A stretch of DNA of 64,000 nt from Brachypterus glaber (Eukaryota; Arthropoda; Insecta; Coleoptera; Kateretidae), in the NCBI GenBank assembly GCA_958510825.1, contig OY294048.1:30965026-31029025 (forward strand), in the 5' to 3' direction. The notes below the pieces were generated by a model. It was given only the letters and a program-made list of their open reading frames with translations, was not told where the DNA came from and did no database searches. The position numbers were made by a program, and so were the translations under genes. Shown piece by piece: positions 35,157 through 46,820 of the stretch (its first letter is position 1; the number at the start of each line of letters is the position of its first letter).

Positions 35157-35440
35157 AATAAATAATTTAATAAAAAATACCTGACTGATTAACTAAAAAG
35201 TATAAAACAAGAATAATGTGAAAAGAAAATTATATAGTAACCATCGCAGTCGGAGGCCTATTCTGCCTTCATATTATTAAAACATTTGTATATTTAAATT
35301 AGGTTTGCAGATTTGTATCATTATAATTATATTTAGGATATACTGCGACTATTACTATATAATTTTATTTTACATTATTCTTGTTTCATACTTTTTTAGT
35401 TAATCAGTCGAGTGTTTGTTTTATTAAATTATTTATTTTA
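35157..35440. mobile_element. Foldback MITE (about 100-bp arms)
   Basis: AATAAATAATTTAATAAAA and CTGATTAACTAAAAAGTATA, AACAAGAATAATGT, AATTATATAGTA are inverted in order at the right side. The loop is about 90 bp. Confidence 0.75.
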
Positions 35441-35579
35441 AACTTTTTAAACGTTTTTTTTTTTGTTTTATTTTACGCTGATACAGTCAAAAATATGTAC
35501 AAATACAGCTATTTGGATCTCTTGATACCTTATTCATAAAAATTAAATGAGTTTTTTTATTTTTTTCCCTTTATTAATC

Positions 35580-35765
35580 CCTGATGATAGCTTAAATAGG
35601 CGAAACATGGACTTGTATATAACCTATGCCACCCGCGATATCAAGACAAATAGTTTGACACCTCAGTTGTCAAATTCGGATTAGAAGTTTAGGCTCTAGA
35701 GAAAATTTCTTAATTTATGCTGATGATAAAACGAATAAATCGAATATAGTCGAAACGTGGGCAAA
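35580..35765 (+). other. Two hammerhead-like cores, decayed
   Basis: CTGATGA at 35581 is followed after 14 bases by GAAAC (35602), and CTGATGA at 35720 after 25 bases by CGAAACGTGG (35751). The first spacer, TAGCTTAAATAGGC, looks like a mutated GGCU/AGCC stem II. In the second, TTATG before the box can pair with CATAA near 35775. The conserved cleavage triplets are not convincing, so this is only a candidate Penelope-like or retrozyme relic. Confidence 0.3.
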
Positions 35766-36728
35766 TACATCTATACATAACTATAATAACTACTATTCTG
35801 CCCTCCTAAAGAGGAACGCGGCATGTATACCTGACACATACGGGTTTTCGAGCTTAGTATTATTTTACTACGGAGAATAACGGTAAGTACCAATCCTAAG
35901 GAAATCTGCGGTAAGTAAATCGAAAAATTATCATTAGTTTAGTCTCGGGAATTTAAGGGATACTTAATTTAAAATACCGAATTCCTTCATGTTTCTGATA
36001 AATTATAATTTATCAGAATACTAATAATAATTATTAGTAAAAATAAAAAAAAATATTAGTAATAATAAAAAAATTATACCTTGTATTATACTAACGGCTT
36101 TTTTAAACAGCAGTTATTTTTTTTAATTATTTTTTTTCCTTTTCTTTCAGGTTAAAACACTCAAAATATTTAATTAAAATCAAAATTATATTATATGAAA
36201 TTATCGAAATTATATATGAAAAGCTCTCGGGACCTAACGTGGCATCTTGAGATTTATTTACATACCCGATGACAGCGAACGTGTTAAAATAATAAAAGCA
36301 AAACTATTTAGGAAAAGAAAAAAATATTTTATATTTGCTATGCTTAAAAAGAAGAAAAAAAACGTTTTTTTTTTTAGTTTTTGCGCGAGTTTTTGTTTCC
36401 TTGGAGTTTCAGGAAAGCTGTATTATACTGAATTAAATTTGCATATTTGTTTGCATACATAGAAAGTCTATAAAAGTATTTTGGATTAATATTGCCTTAA
36501 AGAAAAAATAAAGAAGTAAAGTCACAATTGTGACACCCTGGAGGGTTTGGACCTACCTAGTAAAAATAAAAACTAGAAAAAATAGTATTAGAAAAAATCG
36601 GAAAAAAATAATAATTTGAAAATATGCTGCAGAACTAATACTTTTTGTTAAATAAAAACATTAGAGCATTTTTTGATTGTTACAAAAAAAATAGTTAAAA
36701 AATTAATTAGACAATAAAGTTGCTTATA
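35766..36728. other. AT-rich non-coding stretch
   Basis: Nothing recognised; the open frame at 36247-36462 has no motif and a homopolymer-driven composition. Confidence 0.5.
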
Positions 36729-36736
36729 AAATATAT

Positions 36737-38149
36737 GGCAGACTAACATATCTACTCTAAATTTCTCTACTCCCTACCCAGTCAACACAAATACATGGCA
36801 GGAACATAGCAGGTACATAACCACTGTTCTATGTGATGTTGCAGACATGTAATTTTTATAGTCCATGTATAGTCGTTGGACTTTAACAATTCCGCCTCAA
36901 GTTATGTATCAGCTACATAACATGCTACATATCAGATACATACTAGGTACATAACAATAAAAGTAGGCGTTTCCGAATTTTACTTGTTATGGAGTGCATC
37001 ATTAATTTAGACATGGTGAACATTTTTACGTCTTTTTGATAAACCTAGTAATTAAAGTATATAAATATCTTTATATGTAGCATCCATCAGGCAAAATTCT
37101 TATACGATGTGCATTTTTACTGTAAAAGCAAACTTTCTACCAGGCTTAAAAATCATGGGCCACATAAAAAGCCAATTTTTAGAGAAAAAATAGCAAATAA
37201 TCATTTTAAAAAAATATACATATTTTATTTTTTTGTCTAAAATTATCTAAAATCAGTTTAGTTGTCTAAAAATACATGCGTTTCTACTACTTAAGGGTAA
37301 AACTTTTATTATTAACAACAATTTTAAGAATATTATTGATTCTAACCTATAAAAATTAAAATAATATAGACGCCATATTTAGTATTGAATTCATAACATT
37401 TTATGTATCGTGTATGTTCTCGTACCATATATATGATACATAACATGCAATATTGCATGTTATGTATCATACATATGTATGTTACATCTTATGTAATATG
37501 GCACATGTAACGTAAAAAATCTTTCTGTTATAGGGCATGTTATGTAGCATACATATGTATGTTATGTCTCATGTAATATGGCACATGTTACCTAAAAAAT
37601 CTTTCTTTACCATGTTGCATCCATATATGTGCGGAGTGGGTAACATCCCTACTCCATAACATCCCTACTCCACAACAACTCTACTCCGTAACATCTCTAC
37701 TCCATAACATCTCTACTCCGTAACAACTCTACTCCACACTATATGCACTTTATTAGCCACTTAATAATAAATGAGCAGTTCAAAGAACAAAGAATCTTCT
37801 TCTTCTAGATTATTTTATTTTTTTCCTAGAAAACGTTTATCTTTAAATGTAAATCTGGAACAATCATAAATGAATTATTCTAAAAGCAACAATGACCGCG
37901 TACTCTTAACATGCACTAATATGTAATTAATAAACTGAATTCATTTTTGACAGTGACTTAGAATGACGAATATTCTTTTGAGTTAGGACAAGTGGCTAAT
38001 CGAGTGTCTATAGTGTGGAGTAGAGTTGTTACGGAGTAGAGATGTTATGGAGTAGAGATGTTACGGAGTAGAGTTGTTGTGGAGTAGGGATGTTATGGAG
38101 TAGGGATGTTAGGGAGTAGAGAAATTTAGAGTAGAGATGTTAGTCTGTC
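36737..38149. mobile_element. GGCAGACTAAC element, copy 2, 8-bp TSD, interrupted
   Basis: Flanked by AAATATAT (36729-36736, 38150-38157), same TIRs and tandem arms as 12203-12753, with the central part in the opposite orientation. An 864-bp element (36777-37640) splits the left arm between CTCCC and ACATCC at a TA, leaving TA on both sides; the uninterrupted arm in copy 1 reads CTCCCTAACATCC. Confidence 0.85.
36777..37640. mobile_element. CCCAGTCAACAC element copy A, TA target
   Basis: Begins CCCAGTCAACACAAATACAT and ends TGCGGAGTGGG between TA dinucleotides; almost identical to 40895-41759. The interior has palindromes such as ATAACATGCAATATTGCATG, and no coding sequence. Short TIR, long unique interior. 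Confidence 0.85.
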
Positions 38150-38512
38150 AAATATATAACTATTTAGATACAATAGGATTCAAGCAAATAATAATGTTAG
38201 TTTAAAACTTAGAAAACTGAAGTTGTCCCTTTGGAACTCACCTGATAAATGATTGGAAGTAAAAACTAAAATAGTTAATCCCAATATTAAACATTTACTA
38301 AATAAGGAATTTGCCACTAAAATTATATTAGGAGTGCCGTACATTGTTTATAAATATTAACCTAATACTAACAGATATACTCTGATACTAAATTAAAATC
38401 TTATATTTATAAATTTTTATTATCAAATATCCTAAATATAGCATAAGGTATCACTAATATCTATAAAAAGGTCATACAGGGTTTTTTTTAATGGTCACTA
38501 ATTTTTAAACAG

Positions 38513-39056
38513 TATACAGAGTGTCCCAACTCTATTTATCCAGCGATTTTCTCGAAAACTAAAAAATATAAATATAATAAAGTAGCTAAAAATAAAATCC
38601 ACACCTCAACCTTCCTCCCCAATTTACCCCTAACTTTATTTTTTTAAATAAATTTATTTTGGGCCACTTTTTCTAATTATTATTATATTATTTAAACTGC
38701 CTTTAGCAGAAATTGATTATCTTAATTTTTGGGAAAATCATTGGAAAATATAGTTAAAATTAGGGGGTTATTTTTAAACGTTTTTTACCACTTCTTATAC
38801 TCAAAAATAGCAAGTATAATACATCATTATATTTGCAAGCTCAAATTATATCCAAAACAACCGAAACAATATAGGGGTGCTATTTAAAAAAATAAAGTTG
38901 GGGGTAAGTTGGGGGGGGGGGTTAAGGGGTGGATTTTATTTTTGGATACTTTTTAAAGAGATTATTGTCCATTTAAGGTTAGTTTTTGCAGAATCTGATT
39001 ATCTCTTTTGGTTTTCGAGAAAATCGCTGGGTAAATGAGTTAGGCCATCCTGTATA
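38513..39056. repeat. 0.54-kb palindrome of the TATACAGGGTGTCC type
   Basis: TATACAGAGTGTCCCAACTC pairs with the inverse of the right end (TATACAGGATGGCCTAACTC); both continue to CAGCGATTTTCTCGAAAAC and a CCCCAA/TTGGGG block. Arms of about 250 bp. Confidence 0.75.
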
Positions 39057-39455
39057 TAGTGTAAAATTAAATGATATATCTTTATTATTATTTACATAGG
39101 TATATCGTCTACGGTAATAATGTAAGAAATCCCTGGCAGAAAAGCACATAAATCTAACAATAACATTAGATTAGTGACATTTTAATGTTTAGAGTTATAC
39201 AAAAACGGTATAAAATATATAAATCTAACCTTAAAAACTAACGTTTGACAAAAACGTTATAAAATATATAAACCTAACCTTTAAATCTAACGTTTGACAA
39301 AAACATTATAAAATACATAAATCTAACGTTACTTTCCCAACTAAATTCTAACCTAAATTCTATTTTTTAAACCATTATTAATACGTAAGCTATAATAGAA
39401 AATGCTCATTTCAGACAGCTATGTGCATAGGTTTGATAATTATTAATTATTTCTA

Positions 39456-40522
39456 AAAATGTTGGGATTTGTGTTAAGTGCTCCAATTTTCGCAATACAT
39501 CTACCATGACTCAACTTTATTATTCGTTTGTTTTTAGTAAACTTAATTTTGCTTCTTCTATTTGGAATCCTTCCTATGATGTTCACGTAAATCGCATAGA
39601 AAGAGTTCAGAATAGATTTATACGATAGCTAGCTTTTAAAAACAATACAACTATATTGGATCACGACTACAAGGAAGCTAGAAAACAATTTAATTTAATT
39701 ATTTTAAAAAATCGTAGAGATTTAAACGATATTTTAATAGTTCACAAAATTTTAAATAATAGAAATAACTGTCCAGAACTTCTGTATAAAATAAATATTC
39801 ATGTACCATCAATAAATGTCAGAAACATTACTGTGTTTTCCATTCCAAATAGAAGGACTAATTATACTGAGAATACAATTTATATATATGTAGTATGCTG
39901 TACTGATAAGTGAAAATACCTTACCCCTACGATGGTTTTTTTACCCCTCTTTTCTATAATCTAAAATCGTGCTTATTGTTTGCTTTTTAATTTAAAAATA
40001 TAATTTATTTGTGGATTCATACGTTATAATTAAGTGGTATGTGTATTAAGTATAAATTATATTCTCTTCCTAAATATCAATTCGTGATACTAGGTTAGGT
40101 ACCGGTGCTTTTTTTTCAAATTTTACTCATATTAATCCCAATTTTTGGAAAATGCAACTCCTGCTAAAGCAGTCGTTGCATTTTCGTCATTGGGATTAAT
40201 ATTCGTAAAATTTATGTAAAAAACCACCGATACCTAACCTAGTATCACTTATGATATTACCCCTGATAATTCCCCTATTTGTAGGATCCTAAAATCCTCA
40301 AATAGATATTGTCAAGATTTAGATATGTTTAATATTTCTCAAAATATCTTAAAAAATTATCGTAGGTGTCTTTTCCTCACTCTGTAACGTTATTTTTTTA
40401 TATATATATTGCCTTTTATTATTTATTTAATTACTCTTACTTAGTATATTAACATGATGTTTGATATTAGTAATTAGTGGTTATGTTCTATAGGCTAGTC
40501 CTGTTTGTAACCCAAACTGAAA

Positions 40523-40557
<35 letters not shown>

Positions 40558-40560
40558 ATT
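39456..40560 (+). pseudogene. Non-LTR retrotransposon fragment with (AAAT)n tail
   Basis: The C-terminal RT/thumb region of a jockey-like LINE: LYYSFVFSKLNFASSIWNPS, VNRIERVQNRFIR, an in-frame stop, then LAFKNNTTILDHDYKEARK and LKNRRDLNDILIVHKILN. A second coding patch after the nested foldback (40085-40247) reads LKSSNRYCQDLDMFNISQ. The tail is AAAT repeats at 40519-40559. It sits inside the TIR element 39131-45015; the uninterrupted copy at 15812-16749 reads straight across, so the LINE inserted later. Possible short target duplication TAAAAA is embedded in an A-run and is not reliable. Confidence 0.8.
40085..40247. mobile_element. Foldback MITE inside LINE fragment
   Basis: TGATACTAGGTTAGGTACCG is inverted at the right (CGATACCTAACCTAGTATCA); arms of about 75 bp through TTAATCCCAAT. 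163 bp. Confidence 0.78.
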
Positions 40561-40894
40561 TTAAAAAAATATCCCCCTAAAGTCAAAATTATAGTAAGTG
40601 GCAACGCTGTACTAGAATTAAAAAAATATTTTAAGATTCTGAATGTATAAATAAATATTAACTAACTAAATATAAAGTTTTTCTGAGAGGTAAACGTATT
40701 TATCGAAGTATAACAGCATATATGCCGAGGGGCGTTTCACCTTTACAATACATGTACGTTTTCATCGACAGTACTTTACATTACATTGACATTACCTTAC
40801 ATTACTTACAATACTGTACATTACCGTACATTACGTTACATTACTTACATTATTCTACAGTACCTGACATTAATTGACATTACGACAGTACCTA

Positions 40895-41759
40895 CCCAGT
40901 CAACACAAATACATGGCAGGAACATAGCAGGTACATAACCACTGTTCTATGTGATGTTGCAGACATGTAATTTTTATAGCCCATGTATAGTCCTTGGACT
41001 TTAACAATTCCGCCTCAAGTTATGTATCAGCTACATAACATGCTACATATCAGATACATACTAGGTACATAACAATAAAAGTAGGCGTTTCCGAATTTTG
41101 CTTGTTATGGAGTGCATCATAGATTTAGACATGGTGAACATTTTTACGTCTTTTTGATAAACCTAATAATTAAATTATATAAATATCTTTATATGTAGCA
41201 TCCATCAGGCAAAATTCTTATACGATGTGCATTTTTACTGTGAAAGCAAACTTTCTACCAGGCTTAAAAATCATGGGCCACATAAAAAGCCAATTTTTAG
41301 AAAAAAAAATAGCAAATAATCATTTAAAAAAAATATATATATTTTAATTTTTTGTCTAAAATTATCTAAAATCAGTTTAGTTGTCTAAAAATACATGCGT
41401 TTCTACTACTTAAGGGTAAAACTTTTATTATTAACAACAATTTTAAGAATATTAGTGATTCTAACCTATAAAAATTAAAATAATATAGACGCCATATTTA
41501 GTATTGAATTCATAACATTTTATGTATCGTGTATGTTCTCGTACCATGTATATGATACATAACATGCAATATTGCATGTTATGTATCATACATAGGTATG
41601 TTACATCTTATGTAATATGGCACATGTAACGTAAAAAATCTTTCTGTTATAGGGCATGTTATGTAGCATACATATGTATGTTATGTCTCTTGTAATATGG
41701 CACTTGTTACCTAAAAAATCTTTCTTTACCATGTTGCATCCATATATGTGCGGACTGGG
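40895..41759. mobile_element. CCCAGTCAACAC element copy B, TA target
   Basis: 865 bp, nearly identical to 36777-37640; ends CCCAGTCAACAC and CGGACTGGG, flanked by TA (40893-40894, 41760-41761). It is nested in the 8-bp-target element 40726-44638. The near identity of two copies suggests recent mobility. Confidence 0.85.
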
Positions 41760-42111
41760 TACATTATTTACATTATTTTTATTAATGCGCATGCTCTCCT
41801 ACAGTATTTACATTATTTCGTCTACTCAGATCGCTCAAAAACCACGTGACACCTATAAAATTTCGGCAGTGTTGTTTACTTCTGGTGGTTTTAATATTAT
41901 TTTTAATCATTTTTGTGTACCTGATGTATAATGTGTAATGAAAAGTACGAAATTTAATATTATGTAGTAGTTTTCAAATGTCTGTCATGTAAGAAAACAA
42001 AAATGTATTTTTTTTTTAGTTTTTTTTTGCCGAGTTCCAAAAGTTTCATTCTTAGATTAAAATAGTACTTGTCAAGGCCTCCCTAGCCTTGGTTTAAGCC
42101 CCCTGGAGACG

Positions 42112-42188
42112 TATTCTTCAAAACCGGGGAGTAGAACGAACCTCAGACTCGTTCTATCAGTCGTTCTACTCCCCGGTTTTGAAGAATA
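42112..42188. repeat. Perfect 28-bp-arm hairpin
   Basis: TATTCTTCAAAACCGGGGAG continues to AGAACGA and is perfectly inverted at 42161-42188, with a 21-bp loop. Probably a young foldback MITE. Confidence 0.8.
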
Positions 42189-44211
42189 GGTCCCCTAAAA
42201 TCTTTGTTGAGCTCCCCTGACCTGTTCGTCTATCCCCGAACCCATTAACTTTTAACATTATACAGTACATGTCTAAAGTCCGCCCCCTCCATTAACTTTT
42301 AAACGAATTAAGATATCAACTTGAAAAACACCTAAATAACATAACCCAAATAACTATTTGGTACATATTTTATATGGCACAATGGTGACAGGGGGGCAAG
42401 GGGGGATATTTTTTAAAATAGAAAGGGGGTTTGCGTGATATGTCATTTTAAAGCTTATAGAATTCTCTATTTAACCAAATATTTTTTTATTTTTTGGGAG
42501 CAATTTTTGTGGTTTTAAAATAGGTTTAAAAATGGGAAATTTTGTTAAAATTTCTTTAAAAAAATTAAACAATTTTTGAAAACTGGTTTATTTTATGTCA
42601 ATTATACTTTTAAACTAATATTAAATGATATTAATAAAATGTTGCAAAAAAAATCGCATTTTTTAGTAAATATATTTAAAAAAATAAAACCTAAAAAAAC
42701 CTGGACGTTTTATATCCAAAAAATATGATTTCCGTCAAAAAAACTTCTCTCAGTCGTGTTTATGCTCAAGTCCGGTTTATTTATACCTGCCCAGACCCGT
42801 CATTTTCAGCAGGGAAGTAATAAAAATTCGCACATAGGGGTTTTGGGACTCATAGAAAACAATTTAATATTTTAAAAAATCTATCTCCGCCCTTGTATTG
42901 CTTTTTTTAAGCTTCTTGACGTTTTATATTTTGATCACAGTTTGCTAGCAAGCTAAGCATGCTTACTCAGAGTTCTAGGCTGGGATTGTTTTTGGAAAAA
43001 TCAGATGGGGTAATGTATTGTATGTATGTAATGGGGTATTTAAAAAAAAATATTATATATATTTTATTATTTAAAAATATAATGTACAGCCCGTTTGAAA
43101 TTATACTAAACGGAGAAAACAAAGATCGAGGCTGACGTGTTTTTTTTTTATAAAACACAGCGCATCGCATCCCACTACAATCACGTCAGACTTGATCTAA
43201 TCGTTCTGTCTTTGTTTTCTCTGTCTCTCAAAAGGGGTGTATATTATATTATATATTTTTTTAGTTTTTTGGTTTAAATAAACCTAGGCCTAAAGGGAAA
43301 AGTATTATTTTGTTGACAGCACTATTGATATTTTTTTAATTAGCTGATAAAAGTTGGTACATAGGTGTTGGGACTTCTTGCAGGCAGATTTTTTTAATAT
43401 TAAATTTGGTTTTAGGGAGTCGCAGTGTACCAAATTTTATCAGGTTAATTAAAAAAATGTAAATATGGGTGGTCCTATGGGTTATATGGATAAAGACAGA
43501 ATTTAAAAAAGAATAAATTCATTTTGAGCGAGACGGAAAACCCCCAGGATCTAATTCATATCGGGTTATTTAAAAAATATAAAAAAGGGGGGCTGCACCC
43601 CCTTAAGGGTTAGATACTTTTAAATATAAAATTTGTTTCTAGGGAGTCTAAAAACCCACAGATACCAATTTTTACTAATATTAAACGAAAATATATGATT
43701 TCTATAATTTTCCCCTATAAAAACTTTTTTTTTCTTGACGAATTTGGATTCCTCATCAAGAATTATGTAAATAAAGTTGGGCATAAAAAAAGTTGAAATT
43801 TGTAAACTAGTGATATCCAAAGTTTTAGGTAAAATTCGGGTTGAGGTACGGGGGTAAAATGGGGTAATTTTTTTTTTCAAAATAATAATTTTTTTAATTA
43901 ATTTTTCAGGCCTATTTCCCCTATAATATTTTAGTAATATTTTGTTGGCAGCAGTATTTTTTACGTGTTACAAATTTCAAGTTAGTAATTATTTTTTTTA
44001 TTTATTTTTTTTATTATTTCGTTTTTCAAAAGAAAATTAAAAAAAAAGTATTTTTTTTTGTTTAAAATTTTTTTTTTAAGTATTATTATAAGATATATAC
44101 TGGAATGCGTAGCATTACATATCTTCACGGCTTGTTTATTAATATATTTTTATACATATATTAACCTAAATTTATGTTAATCTTAACCTAACATCCTACA
44201 TTACCTCGTAC

Positions 44212-44407
44212 CAGTGGCGGACTGGCAGTAAGGCAGGGTCGTCAAAAGCCGACCGGGCCCCAGTACTAAACAGGCCCTCACACGGCCATTTGGTCTATCT
44301 TGGCTATACCGGGCCCTCGATTTTCCAATTTTTTATAGGTTTTGAGCCGTTTAGGGGCCTTTTTTAATATTTTTCCGACTGTGCCGTAAGAAGCCATTCC
44401 GCGTCTG
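44212..44407. mobile_element. Short non-autonomous hAT element, 8-bp TSD
   Basis: CAGTGGCGGACTGGC and the inverse of the right end, CAGACGCGGAATGGC, match at 12 of 15 bases; the 8-bp repeat CCTCGTAC flanks them (44204-44211, 44408-44415). GC-rich interior with GGGCCC blocks, 196 bp. Typical hAT start (CAG) and TSD length. Confidence 0.8.
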
Positions 44408-45075
44408 CCTCGTACATTACCGTACAGTACTTTACATTAAGTGGACATTACTTACATTACCGACATTATTTCAACAGTATTCTACAGTATTACATTTTTA
44501 GACATTATTTACATTATTTTGACATTACCTTACAGTACTACATTTTTCTTACATTATTTACATTATTCGTACAATATTGTAAATAATGTACATTATTTAC
44601 AATACATGTACAAAAATAGGTCAGTGAAACGCCCCTCGATATATGCTATAACACGAAAAATATTTAGGGGCACCTACAAAGATGGCTATTTTATAAATAA
44701 ATGTAACGAAATTATGTTTAAAAATATTATGATTGCTAAAATACAGATTTATTTATATGAATAAATTTGTCTCCAGCCGCCATTTTATGATACAGGTAGA
44801 AATTTCCTAGTTAGCCACGCCCCCTCCGAAAGTTAGAAATTATACGTATTTATAACGTATTTCTAACTTAAAAATCTAACGTTAGATTAACGTTTGTAAC
44901 TAACGTTTGATTCTAACGTTAAAAAGAGGGACATCTACACATATTTTATAACGTACTTTTATACAGTTTTCTAACGTTAGAAAAACTTTATTCTAACGTT
45001 AAATTTTTACTAGGGATATTACGTACTTTTACCCAATATATCGTGTATTTCAAGAATTCATTAAAAAAACACCTA

Positions 45076-45948
45076 TATACAGGGTTATTCAGAAATAAGC
45101 GAGAAATTTAAGAGGCGATTCTACGTTAAAAAGAGTTGCTATAAAGGTTGGTCCGGAAGCTACGACCCTCCTAAGGGTATATCTACAAAGTAGTTTTTAT
45201 TTAATATTTCTGGAACCCTGTAAACCAGAATAACGAATTTTCGCACATGCCTTAACACTGATATAGGCTATCATATCATGTAAGTTTTATTTAGTAATTT
45301 TAACCAGGGACATGCTAAATGGGGGGCCGATGTCACTTTTTTGCCCCACTTTTTCATCCTAAAATTTTTTGATATTTTCTCAATAAAATACAAATCTTCA
45401 ATTAAAAATACATAAAAAGGTGCTTATGCAATACCGTAGAGCCAACCGTTTTCGAGAAAATTGCAATTAAACAGGTAATTTAAGTTCTGAGCATCAAAAA
45501 TAGCAACTATAAAAATTTCAAGACTGCAGGGTGATTCTACATTAAAAACTGTAAAAAAATCTCGTATACATATAGGTCCGAAAATCAGAGTACTACGGCC
45601 TCTTAAATAGTAACCATTTTTAAGGGACCGTAGCTCCCTTAAAAGTGATTTGTGGATATTTGTGTATGAAAAGTTTTTTTTTGTAGTTTTAATATAAATC
45701 ACCCTGCAGTATTCAAATTTTTATTGATGCATTTTTTAGTTCCTATTTTTGATGGTCAGAACGTGAAATTGCCTCTTTAATTGTAATTTTCTCAAAAACG
45801 GTTGTCTCTACGATGTTACATTAAGAGTACCTTTTTATGTATTTTTAATTGAAGATTAATATTTTATTGCGAAAATTTAAAAAAAAAATACGGATAAAAA
45901 GTTTAGACCCTTAAAATTCTTGAACCTATTTCTGAATAACCCTGTATA
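45076..45948. repeat. 0.87-kb palindrome with nested smaller palindrome
   Basis: TATACAGGGTTATTCAGAAA is exactly inverted at 45928-45948. Inner arms share AACCGTTTTCGAGAAAATTG. The centre (about 45524-45709) is a second palindrome starting CTGCAGGGTGATTCTACATT and ending in the inverse of CTGCAGGGTGATTTATATT. Confidence 0.8.
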
Positions 45949-46155
45949 CGGGGTGTTTTTCAAAGGTGGCTCGCCCCTACAAATTTTTTATTCTTTGAGA
46001 TAAAAGAATAAAATTTACAGGGTGTCTATAAGACCATATTTTGAATTATATCATATATATAAAAATTACATTATATAATGTAATTTTTTTTCACTTCCGG
46101 TTTAACCGGAAACGACCCGTACTTATGATTTTTAATTAGGCACCCTGTATATTTT
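45946..46155. repeat. Short TATACGGGGTG repeat unit
   Basis: Starts TATACGGGGTGTTTTTCAAA and ends GGCACCCTGTATA. It contains CCGGTTTAACCGGAAACGAC, shared with the palindrome at 49236 (CCGGTTTAACCGGAAATGAC). Confidence 0.55.
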
Positions 46156-46334
46156 TACATATCTGGATTCTCCATTAAATTCTGTGTCTTTTTTCAAGTT
46201 TTTGTCAAATTTTGACATCTTTTGTATTTTTTTAAATACACTTTGCTCTTCACCTCAGTTTTTTAATATTAATATGGTCTTAACATTCTGAAATATTAAA
46301 AATAAATATTATAAATTATTTAACTTAATACGTA

Positions 46335-46820
46335 GGGGAAGTCGGGGTTAACTGGGCCGCTTTTTTTCATATCGAGTTTTTAAAAAACCTGTAAACAATT
46401 TTCAAATATTTTTTATAGCAAAAGGTAGATTATTCCTATAGTTAGAACATATTAATACTTCAGACAAATATTATTTATATAAAAAAAGGTATTAACGATA
46501 AACCAGTTAACCCGCTGAACCAGTTATATGGCAGGGTTAACTGGACCACTACTCTGGTCCACTAACAAAAATATATTGTGTTGTAATTATTGTGAATAAG
46601 GATTTGAAATCAAATAAATCTTAATTTTAACATAAAAATAGACAACGCACTATGTTAAATATTAGATATATTTCAGGGTTAACTGGACATGGTGAAACCA
46701 CTGAATGAAATCATTTTAATACTTAATAAGATATTAGAAGGCGGTAATTGTGCAGAATAATTAACAAAATACTCAATATATTAGGTAAAATATTAGTCTA
46801 GATCCTATTATTAATAAGTC
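46335..46820. mobile_element. Left part of an AGGGTTAACTGG-family element, TA target
   Basis: After TA (46333-46334) it starts GGGGAAGTCGGGGTTAACTG. Further AGGGTTAACTGGACC copies lie near 46500, 46537 and 46674. Similarity to the copy at 33798 ends near 46816; the right end is missing. Non-coding. Confidence 0.65.

Larger units (their letters stand above)
40726..44638. mobile_element. CGAGGGGCGTTTCAC element, 8-bp TSD
   Basis: The 15-bp ends CGAGGGGCGTTTCAC are exact inverted repeats, flanked by ATATATGC (40718-40725, 44639-44646). Both subterminal zones are arrays of TACATTAC/TTACATTA units (40741-40890 and 44411-44600). The interior (about 2.8 kb after removing nested elements) is non-coding and includes relatives of the foldback arm at 31085 (42270-42500). 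It holds 40895-41759, a foldback at 42112 and the hAT at 44212. Confidence 0.8.
39131..45015. mobile_element. CCCTRGTAGAAAA element, copy 2, expanded by nested insertions
   Basis: Same ends (CCCTGGCAGAAAAG ... TTTTTACTAGGG) flanked by AT. Matching segments 39131-39455, 40561-40717 and 44647-45015 align in order with copy 1 at 15812-16749; the rest is the LINE 39456-40560 and the element 40726-44638. Confidence 0.78.

Noticed and set aside
41656..41931. Open frames in the CCCAGTCAACAC element
   Set aside because: They cross the element border and differ between the two copies; no transposase motif.
44441..44764. 107-residue frame rich in Tyr, Ile and Thr
   Set aside because: It is translation of TACATTAC arrays and spans the end of the 40726-44638 element.
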